A stretch of DNA of 6,443 nt, taken from positions 1-6,443 of the forward strand of contig CALHVB010000062.1 of assembly GCA_938039345.1 (NCBI GenBank). The letters are read 5' to 3'. The position numbers were made by a program, and so were the translations under genes. Below the pieces are notes generated by a model. The model was not told where the DNA came from. It saw nothing but the letters and a program-made list of their open reading frames with translations, and did no database searches. The DNA comes from an uncultured Sediminicola sp. (lineage in GTDB: Bacteria; Bacteroidota; Bacteroidia; Flavobacteriales; Flavobacteriaceae). Positions 1 to 5,637 of the stretch are shown here, piece after piece; the first letter of the stretch is position 1, and every line of letters begins with the position of its first letter.

Positions 1-36
1 TTGCTTTTTCCTTCAGCATAAATTTTAGTAATAAAA

Positions 37-57
37 GAGGGGACAAATAGTCCCCTC
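37..57 (-). terminator. GC-rich hairpin followed by a U-rich stretch on the minus strand (terminator or leader hairpin)
   Basis: An 8-bp perfect stem (GAGGGGAC pairing with GTCCCCTC) closes a 5-nt loop. Read on the minus strand it is followed by TTTTATTA, as in an intrinsic terminator. On the plus strand no T-run follows, so it is unlikely to end a plus-strand gene entering from the left. It lies about 25-45 nt downstream of the predicted start of the minus-strand promoter at 87-116. It could therefore end a very short RNA, act as an attenuator, or be a leader hairpin. One minus-strand reading frame (ATG at 59) also runs open through it to the edge, so it might even be coding. The structure is certain; the role is not. 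Confidence 0.5.
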
Positions 58-86
58 ATGAATACCGATATATTCTTTCAGCGCTG

Positions 87-116
87 CAAATATACAACTT
101 TTTATGTATCTATCAA
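87..116 (-). promoter_or_regulatory. Bacteroidota-type promoter firing toward the left edge
   Basis: On the minus strand a TTG (116-114) is separated by exactly 19 nt from TATATTTG (94-87), a full match to the Bacteroidota -33/-7 pattern TTG-N19-TAnnTTTG. Transcription should begin near 80-83 and run left. It is separated from the upstream tRNA-Gln unit by that unit's own terminator, so it starts a new transcription unit. The product lies at or beyond the left edge and cannot be identified. Confidence 0.65.
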
Positions 117-192
117 TTTTTAAGAAATAATCTTACTTTACTTAAAATTTAAGAAATTACCGACCTTAAATAAGCTACAACAAAAAATTTCT

Positions 193-232
193 AAAATTAA
201 AAAATCCTGACACTAATAAAAGCATCAGGATT
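193..232 (-). terminator. Intrinsic terminator of the tRNA-Gln gene
   Basis: On the minus strand, 13 nt beyond the tRNA, the arm AATCCTGATGC (232-222) pairs with GTGTCAGGATT (213-203) around an 8-nt loop. Eight pairs are Watson-Crick, and G-U wobbles plus one C-G extend the stem to 11. The descending arm runs into T-rich sequence (six T, two A, four T). The position directly after a tRNA gene on the same strand supports a terminator role. The core AATCCTGA/TCAGGATT is shared with the other terminator, at 3797-3838. Confidence 0.75.
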
Positions 233-245
233 ATCTTAAATTTTG

Positions 246-317
246 TTGGCCCACAAGGACTCGAACCTTGAATGACGGTACCAAAAACCGGAGTGTTGCC
301 AATTACACCATGGGCCA
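246..317 (-). tRNA. tRNA-Gln (anticodon TTG)
   Basis: The minus strand folds into a full cloverleaf. The acceptor stem is TGGCCCA/TGGGCCA, the D-stem GTGT/ACAC with GG in its loop, the anticodon loop TTTTGGT, and the T-arm CAAGG-TTCGAGT-CCTTG. The variable loop is short (4 nt). The anticodon TTG reads CAA and CAG, giving glutamine. The U1-A72 pair seen here is typical of bacterial tRNA-Gln. The discriminator is A at 246, and no 3' CCA is encoded, so it must be added by CCA nucleotidyltransferase. The one irregularity is a C27-U43 mismatch at the end of the anticodon stem; the other four pairs are intact, so the gene looks functional. Confidence 0.95.
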
Positions 318-335
318 TTAATCATTAAGAGCGTG

Positions 336-366
336 CAAATTTAAAACAATGTTTTATATCTGCAAA
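336..366 (-). promoter_or_regulatory. Bacteroidota-type promoter of tRNA-Gln
   Basis: On the minus strand TTTG (366-363) is followed after 19 nt by TAAATTTG (343-336), a full match to the Bacteroidota promoter pattern. Transcription would start near 330, leaving a leader of about a dozen nucleotides before the mature tRNA 5' end at 317. It lies in the gap shared with the divergent glycosyltransferase gene. Confidence 0.75.
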
Positions 367-476
367 TATTTTACAAACAAAATGAAAAAAATATTGCGTT
401 AAAGGTTTACTAAAAACTTATATAAATATCTATTATAATTAGTATTTTCGCCACAATTGGTAAATTACAAAAGCAC

Positions 477-3400
477 ATGTTTTCTAAAGATTTTAAAAAA
501 TGGGACATAACCCTAGGATGGGTTGTTTTTTTTATAGCCCTTGTTACTTATGGTATTACAGTAGAACCAACGGGTAGTTTTTGGGATGCCGGAGAATATA
601 TAACCACCTCAGCAAAACTACAAGTTGGCCACCCACCCGGAGCTCCTTTACTACAAATGCTAGGTGCTTTTGCTGCATTATTTGCATTAGAAGCAGACCA
701 AATAGCAAGAATGGTAAACTACTTATCTGGTATATCTAGTGCTTTTACCATTTTATTTATGTTTTGGACCATAACGAATCTTGTAAAAAAACTTATTTCT
801 AAAAAAGAAACTTTTACAAACAGTAAAGCAATTGCAGTATTAGGAAGCGGACTTGTAGGCTCCTTAGCTTTTACATATTCTGATAGTTTCTGGTTTAATG
901 CTGTAGAAACAGAAGTATATTCTATGGCTAGTTTTATCATGGCCGTATTACTTTGGATGGGACTTAAATGGACTGACGAATTAGACACTCCACGCGGTAA
1001 TCGATGGATTATACTAATCTCTTTTGTTGTTGGCTTAACTTTTGGGATACAATTTATGGGCTTTTTAGCAATTCCTACAATTGGCCTATTATTCTATTTT
1101 AAAAAATACAAAACAGTTACTATTAAAAACTTTCTTATAGCGAACATAGCTGTAATTGCTATTTTAATGTTAGTTTACAAATTCTCCCTAACCTACGTTT
1201 TAAAAGTTTTTAGTTGGAGTGAAATATTTTTCATAAACACTATTGGACTTCCTTTTAATTCAGGAACCATAATAATGGGATTAATTTTTATTGGCGTTTT
1301 CTACTATATTTTAAATTACACTCGCAAAAACAATTTTAAAACAGCAAACACCATTACACTATGCTTTATGTTTTTATTTCTAGGATTTTCTTCCTGGATA
1401 ATGCTTCCTATTAGAGCAAATGCAAATGTTGTTATTAATGAAAATGACCCTTCTGATGCAAGATCCCTTTTAGCCTATTACAATAGAGAGCAATATCCTG
1501 GCGTAGACAGCCCTATATATGGCGCTTATTATTCTGACACTTTTGCCCCTAATGGTGAAGAGCGCGATGACAAGCCTAAATACGAAAAAGACGAAAAATT
1601 AAGCAAATATGTAATCGTTAACGATTACAAAAATGCAGTCCCTGGCCCTAATAAAAAGCATATTGGCTTATTACCAAGAATGTGGAGCGAACAAAACACC
1701 GAAAACTACATGAAATATTTTGGAGTTCTTAATTTTAAAATAAAGCCTGAGTATATGGGCAATAAAGAATTAAGAAGTGCCATTCAGCAATTTAGACAAG
1801 GTTTAGCAGAGGGAGAAATTAAAGAAGAACAGTACATTAAATTCCTTAGAGATTTTAGCGAATATATAGACGTACTACCTCCTAGCATTTTAGACAACAT
1901 AAATTACATGTTAGAATTTCAATTTGGATACATGTATTGGCGTTATTTTATGTGGAACTTTACCGGAAAGCAAGATGATATCCAAGGAAGATACAATAAC
2001 CACGGAAACTGGATAAGCGGTATTGGTTTTGTAGACAATTTTCTTAGAGGCAGCCAAGACAACCTACCAAGCGACGTTGCCAATAACAAAGGAAGAAACA
2101 CTTATTATTTTTTACCTTTTTTATTAGGTATTATAGGATTGGTTTTTCATGTTAGCAAACACCCAAAACATTTTTGGGCATTATTGGTTTTCTTTTTATT
2201 TACAGGTTTAGCTATACAATTTTATACCAACCCTGGTATTTTTCAACCCAGAGAAAGAGACTATTCGTTAGTAGGCTCTTTTTATGTATTTGCTATTTGG
2301 ATAGGTATTGGCGTTTATGGATTATTTGATGAATTTAGAAAACTTATTAACCCAAAAACACTTGCCCCAATAATTACAGTAATATGTTTATTGGCAGTTC
2401 CTAGCCTAATGGCTTATCAAAACTGGGATGATCACGATCGCTCTAATCGTTTTACCGCAAGGTCTACAGCAAAAGCATACTTAGGCTCTACACAAGAAAA
2501 TGCCGGAGCTATCTTATTTACCATTGGCGATAACGATACATTCCCTTTATGGTATGTACAAGAAATTGAAGAATATAGAACTGATGTTCGTGTTATTAAC
2601 ACAAGTTTATTCGCTACAGATTGGTATATAGATCAAATGAAAAGCAAAGCTTATGAAAGTGAACCTATACCATCACAATTAACACACGACAAGTACAAGT
2701 ACGGATCCAGAGATGCCGTATACCATATGGAAGCCACCGATAACAGATGGGATATTAAAGATTTTATGAATTGGGTTGGAAGCGATAAACCACAAACAAA
2801 ATTTAAATACTACCTACAACAACGAGGAGCAGATTTAAACGAATACCCAGAAAGCAATCTAAGCATTATTTATTACCCAACTAATAAAATAAGAATTCCT
2901 GTTAACAAAAAGAATGTTATAGAAAGCGGCTTAGTAAAAGAAAAAGACTCTGCATTGATTGTTGATTATATTGATATAGACTTACCTAAAAGTGCACTTC
3001 CAAAAAACAGAATTATGATGCTAGATATTATAGCCAATAATGACTGGAAACGTCCTATTTATTTTTCTGGCGGTAGCTTTGACAAAGGAGAATATATTTG
3101 GATGAAAGACTACCTACAACTAGATGGCTTAGTCTACAAATTAGTTCCTATTAAGACAAAGAACGAGAGTCCTTATGAAATGGGACGTATTGACGCAGAC
3201 TTAATGTACGATATTGTTAAAAAATGGGATTGGGGTAATTCCGGAAGTTCAGAAATATATCACGACACCCAAACAAGAACACAAGGATTATCCTTTAGAG
3301 GAAATCTTGCCAGATTAACAGAAACATTAATAAATGAAAACAAAATAGAAAAAGCAAAAGAGGTAATAGATATAGCTATAACTAACATGCCTGTAGACTA

Positions 3401-3776
3401 TTTTGGATACTATACTTTTGTAGAACCTTTTATAGATGGCTATTACAAAGTTGGAGAAACAGAAAAAGCTAGAGATTTGTACCACCAACTTAAAACCAAA
3501 TATCAAGAGCGCCTAACCTATTATGCTAGTAGCCCTAAAGACGAACAGTACAATAATATCGAAGATATTTTAGGTGATATGCAAGCATATAGAAGAAATA
3601 TAGACATCTTAATTCAAAACAAAGACAGAGATGTAGCAGAGAAAGAAACACTCATTTTTAATGAGTATATAGATAACTTTAGACACTTTTACAAAGACGA
3701 ACTTACAGAAGAAACTGAAGAGCCCATGGAATTAAGAGATTCGGACTCCATAGAAATAGATACCATCTCTCAGTAA
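477..3776 (+). CDS. GT117-family (DUF2723, TMEM260-like) membrane glycosyltransferase
   Basis: This 1099-residue polytopic membrane protein matches the Bacteroidota DUF2723/glycosyltransferase 117 family in sequence style and length. Relatives include human TMEM260, an O-mannosyltransferase, so it probably transfers a sugar from a lipid-linked donor on the periplasmic face of the inner membrane. The acceptor is unknown. After TM1 (about 13-29) comes the conserved stretch FWDAGEYI (35-42) and then GHPPGAPLL (51-59). D37 and E40 are the likely acidic catalytic pair of a GT-C fold. Roughly eight more membrane segments reach about residue 311. A soluble loop (about 312-540) and four further segments (541-645) follow, then a soluble, presumably periplasmic C-terminus with TPR-like helices near 941-1012 and an acidic tail. 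ATG 477 is the first start after an in-frame stop at 423-425, with only an A-rich leader. It ends in tandem TAA stops and stands alone, convergent with the thioredoxin-like gene. The family is confident; the exact substrate is inference. Confidence 0.85.
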   Translation: MFSKDFKKWDITLGWVVFFIALVTYGITVEPTGSFWDAGEYITTSAKLQVGHPPGAPLLQMLGAFAALFALEADQIARMVNYLSGISSAFTILFMFWTITNLVKKLISKKETFTNSKAIAVLGSGLVGSLAFTYSDSFWFNAVETEVYSMASFIMAVLLWMGLKWTDELDTPRGNRWIILISFVVGLTFGIQFMGFLAIPTIGLLFYFKKYKTVTIKNFLIANIAVIAILMLVYKFSLTYVLKVFSWSEIFFINTIGLPFNSGTIIMGLIFIGVFYYILNYTRKNNFKTANTITLCFMFLFLGFSSWIMLPIRANANVVINENDPSDARSLLAYYNREQYPGVDSPIYGAYYSDTFAPNGEERDDKPKYEKDEKLSKYVIVNDYKNAVPGPNKKHIGLLPRMWSEQNTENYMKYFGVLNFKIKPEYMGNKELRSAIQQFRQGLAEGEIKEEQYIKFLRDFSEYIDVLPPSILDNINYMLEFQFGYMYWRYFMWNFTGKQDDIQGRYNNHGNWISGIGFVDNFLRGSQDNLPSDVANNKGRNTYYFLPFLLGIIGLVFHVSKHPKHFWALLVFFLFTGLAIQFYTNPGIFQPRERDYSLVGSFYVFAIWIGIGVYGLFDEFRKLINPKTLAPIITVICLLAVPSLMAYQNWDDHDRSNRFTARSTAKAYLGSTQENAGAILFTIGDNDTFPLWYVQEIEEYRTDVRVINTSLFATDWYIDQMKSKAYESEPIPSQLTHDKYKYGSRDAVYHMEATDNRWDIKDFMNWVGSDKPQTKFKYYLQQRGADLNEYPESNLSIIYYPTNKIRIPVNKKNVIESGLVKEKDSALIVDYIDIDLPKSALPKNRIMMLDIIANNDWKRPIYFSGGSFDKGEYIWMKDYLQLDGLVYKLVPIKTKNESPYEMGRIDADLMYDIVKKWDWGNSGSSEIYHDTQTRTQGLSFRGNLARLTETLINENKIEKAKEVIDIAITNMPVDYFGYYTFVEPFIDGYYKVGETEKARDLYHQLKTKYQERLTYYASSPKDEQYNNIEDILGDMQAYRRNIDILIQNKDRDVAEKETLIFNEYIDNFRHFYKDELTEETEEPMELRDSDSIEIDTISQ

Positions 3777-3796
3777 TAAAAACACTTAACTCTTTA

Positions 3797-3838
3797 AAAC
3801 AAAAAATCAGGATGTATGCACATCCTGATTTTTTGTTT
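3797..3838. terminator. Bidirectional intrinsic terminator between convergent genes
   Basis: A perfect 19-bp inverted repeat (3797-3815 with 3820-3838) encloses the 4-nt loop ATGC. Its GC-containing core is TCAGGATGT/ACATCCTGA, flanked by an A-run on one side and a T-run on the other, so each strand gives a hairpin followed by TTTTTTGTTT. It begins 20 nt after the plus-strand glycosyltransferase stop and lies 22 nt beyond the minus-strand thioredoxin-like stop. It should therefore serve both genes. Confidence 0.9.
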
Positions 3839-3860
3839 ATATCTTATAAATTCTTTTAAA

Positions 3861-4157
3861 CTATATATACTCATTCAAAATACCTATTAAGGTATTAGCA
3901 TCTTGCTCTCCGCTTTGCCTCCAAACCATTTCTCCTTTTTTATAAATAATAAGGGTTGGCAAACCTTTTACCCTTAGTGCCTCTGAGAGTTCTTTATTTT
4001 TATCTACATCAATCTTTATAACTTTTCCTTTATCTCCTAGGGCAGCTGCTACATCTTTTAACACAGCATGCATATCTGTAGATTGCTCACTCCATTCTGC
4101 ATAAAAATCTAGCAGTACAGGCACCTTTAAATCTATAAGTTCACCAAATTTAGACAT
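3861..4157 (-). CDS. Thioredoxin-fold protein lacking both active-site cysteines
   Basis: This 98-residue protein is cytoplasmic, with no signal peptide or membrane segment. It has the thioredoxin layout: a beta strand with buried acid (LLDFYAEW, 15-22; D17 matches the buried Asp of E. coli thioredoxin), the active-site helix start, a central strand (VIKIDVDKN, 46-54), the cis-proline loop (GLPTLIIYKKGE, 65-76; P67) and a final helix (about 86-97). The CGPC motif is replaced by SEQS (23-26), and the protein contains no cysteine at all. It therefore cannot do thiol-disulfide exchange, and a chaperone-like, scaffold or partner-binding role is inferred. It is slightly shorter than classical thioredoxins of about 105-110 residues. 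The reading frame is intact and the fold-defining residues are kept, which argues against a decaying gene. A promoter of its own lies just upstream, with a leader of about 17 nt. It is downstream of and co-oriented with the phosphoesterase, 90 nt away. Confidence 0.85.
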   Translation of the reverse strand: MSKFGELIDLKVPVLLDFYAEWSEQSTDMHAVLKDVAAALGDKGKVIKIDVDKNKELSEALRVKGLPTLIIYKKGEMVWRQSGEQDANTLIGILNEYI

Positions 4158-4179
4158 ACGAAATCATTAGGTTATAATT

Positions 4180-4208
4180 CAAATGTAAGAAAAAATCATA
4201 AAAAACAA
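4180..4208 (-). promoter_or_regulatory. Bacteroidota-type promoter of the thioredoxin-like gene
   Basis: On the minus strand TTG (4208-4206) is separated by 18 nt from TACATTTG (4187-4180), a full match to the TAnnTTTG -7 element with a spacer one short of 19. The start would fall near 4174, about 17 nt before the ATG at 4157. This suggests the gene is transcribed independently of the phosphoesterase upstream. Confidence 0.6.
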
Positions 4209-4247
4209 GCAATCATACGCTTTTTGAGCTATTTTCAAGAGTTAAAT

Positions 4248-5480
4248 TCAAGTTAAGCTTTTCTTTTTCAGGGTAATTACTGTTATTTCTGGCCATATAC
4301 CAACCCTTCCAGGGTAGCCTAAAAAGCCAAAACCACGATTTACATTAATATACTGCCCCATTTCTTTATAAATACCTGCCCAATATTTATAACGCCATTT
4401 TACTGGACTCCATTTGATCCAACCTGGTATTTCTATTCCAAATTGCATACCATGGGTATGACCACTTAAGGTAAGATGGTAATGATAATCATCACTAATT
4501 ACTTGCTGTTCCCAATGTGATGGATCATGACTTAATAATATTTTAAAATCATCTTCAGCAATTGCCGATGCTGCTTTTTTTAAATCACCAGCTTTTTTAA
4601 AACCTCCTTTACCCCAATTCTCTACTCCTACTAAAGCAATTTTATCATTACCTCTTTGCAAGTATCTACTATCATTCAACAACAAATCAAAACCTATTTC
4701 TTTCTGTATCTTTTTTAAAGCCGCTAAATTATCTGCTTTAGCCTCTTTATTTTTCCAATCTACATAATCTCCATAATCGTGATTTCCTAAAACAGAATAT
4801 TTACCATCTTTTGCTTTTAATTTTGCAAAAACAGATTTCCATGGTAACATTTCTTCAGCTTTATTATTCACCATATCACCCGTAAAAAAAAGCACATCAC
4901 TTTGCTGTTCATTAATTAAATCAATTGCGTATTCTATTTTCTTTTTATCATCAAAACTACCACTATGTATATCTGATATTTGTGTAATCTGATATCCATC
5001 AAAAGAATCGGGCAAATCATCAAACGTTAAATCATATTTTAAAACCTTAAAATTATACTTACCCTTATACATTCCGTACAACAAAGCCCCAAAAGGTATA
5101 GCCGCTATCCCTAAGGCTATTTTGCTTAAAAAATTTCTACGAGATGGCAAATAAAACTTACCTGTTTCACCAACCAACTTGTAATACCCTCCAATAAAAA
5201 AACGAATAATATCTTCTAAAAAAAGAAACGCTACTGTAAATAATTGAAAAATAAACAATATCATTACAAAGGTAAAAGCATATGTTTTAGGCTTTGTCAT
5301 TTCCCTAGTAACATCATCTGCTAAAAAAAATTGATAAACCAAATTGCCTATAGCAGCAATTGTTACCAAAATATACAACCAATACACCCATTGCTGCTTT
5401 GTTACATTCTTAATTGCCTGAAAGGCATAAAAACTTAGCAGCATAAAAACAGACACAAAAACTACAATACGCATTAACAT
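4248..5480 (-). CDS. Membrane-anchored calcineurin-like metallophosphoesterase (YaeI/YkuE-like)
   Basis: A 410-residue protein with two parts. The N-terminus has three membrane segments (about 4-22, 31-53, 68-98), then a twin-arginine motif SRRNFLSK (113-120) and a fourth hydrophobic segment (121-139). The remainder is a metallophosphoesterase domain carrying the two-metal ligands in order: D170-x-H172 (DIH), G201-D202, GNHD (232-235), H318 (SHDP) and GHTH (340-343). All canonical motifs are intact, so it should hydrolyse a phosphomono- or phosphodiester using two metal ions. Charge distribution favours the third loop, with the arginine pair, in the cytoplasm and the catalytic domain in the periplasm. 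YkuE of B. subtilis, a relative, is Tat-exported. The substrate is unknown; a lipid or cell-wall phosphodiester is possible, as is UDP-diacylglucosamine hydrolysis as in LpxG, although that reaction is cytoplasmic. ATG 5480 gives MLM; ATG 5474 is an equally plausible start. It is divergent from polA, with no convincing promoter match. Confidence 0.85.
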   Translation of the reverse strand: MLMRIVVFVSVFMLLSFYAFQAIKNVTKQQWVYWLYILVTIAAIGNLVYQFFLADDVTREMTKPKTYAFTFVMILFIFQLFTVAFLFLEDIIRFFIGGYYKLVGETGKFYLPSRRNFLSKIALGIAAIPFGALLYGMYKGKYNFKVLKYDLTFDDLPDSFDGYQITQISDIHSGSFDDKKKIEYAIDLINEQQSDVLFFTGDMVNNKAEEMLPWKSVFAKLKAKDGKYSVLGNHDYGDYVDWKNKEAKADNLAALKKIQKEIGFDLLLNDSRYLQRGNDKIALVGVENWGKGGFKKAGDLKKAASAIAEDDFKILLSHDPSHWEQQVISDDYHYHLTLSGHTHGMQFGIEIPGWIKWSPVKWRYKYWAGIYKEMGQYINVNRGFGFLGYPGRVGIWPEITVITLKKKSLT

Positions 5481-5577
5481 TCTTTTCTTTTTAATGTAAA
5501 GATATTTCTTTGATTTATTTAGACGTATAATTTCTATAATAATTAACTAAAATTAATGAAGTCCTCTACATATCTAA

Positions 5578-5614
5578 AAAACTACCCCTGAAACGAAATA
5601 AGTTTTGTAGTTTT
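5578..5614. repeat. Interrupted inverted repeat in the phosphoesterase-polA gap
   Basis: AAAACTAC (5578-5585) and GTAGTTTT (5607-5614) are perfect 8-nt inverted copies. A nested AAAC/GTTT pair (5591-5594, 5602-5605) lies between them, so RNA from either strand could fold into a two-part hairpin. It sits 23 nt before the polA start, in the 157-bp gap between divergent genes. It might be an operator, a leader hairpin, or chance in AT-rich sequence. A degenerate -7-like element (TA at 5599, TTTG at 5604-5607) overlaps it, but no -33 TTG is present at the right distance. Confidence 0.35.
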
Positions 5615-5637
5615 ATCTCCCTAATAATTTTATTAAA

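Noticed and set aside
140..192. AT-rich palindromes (CTTAAAATTTAAG at 140-152; AGAAATT/AATTTCT at 152-158 and 186-192)
   Set aside because: They are short, almost pure A/T, and have no supporting context. Chance is the simplest explanation.
246..317. tRNA-Gln as an integration site for a mobile element
   Set aside because: No integrase gene and no direct repeat of the tRNA 3' end are visible in the window. The unidentified frame at the left edge is too short to judge.
432..450. Possible plus-strand promoter for the glycosyltransferase (TATAAT at 434-439, TATTTTCG at 443-450)
   Set aside because: The first has no -35 partner; the second misses the TTTG end of the -7 element and has no TTG 18-20 nt upstream. 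Such matches are expected by chance in this AT-rich stretch.
719..988. Minus-strand 89-codon open frame inside the glycosyltransferase gene
   Set aside because: It is antisense to a conserved membrane-segment region, has no recognisable domain and no promoter match. It is a shadow of the real gene.
4206..4226. Weak hairpin (AAGC/GCTT with a T-run on the minus strand) after the phosphoesterase gene
   Set aside because: The uninterrupted stem is only 4 bp with an 8-nt loop, and it overlaps the -33 element of the downstream promoter. It is too weak to call a terminator.
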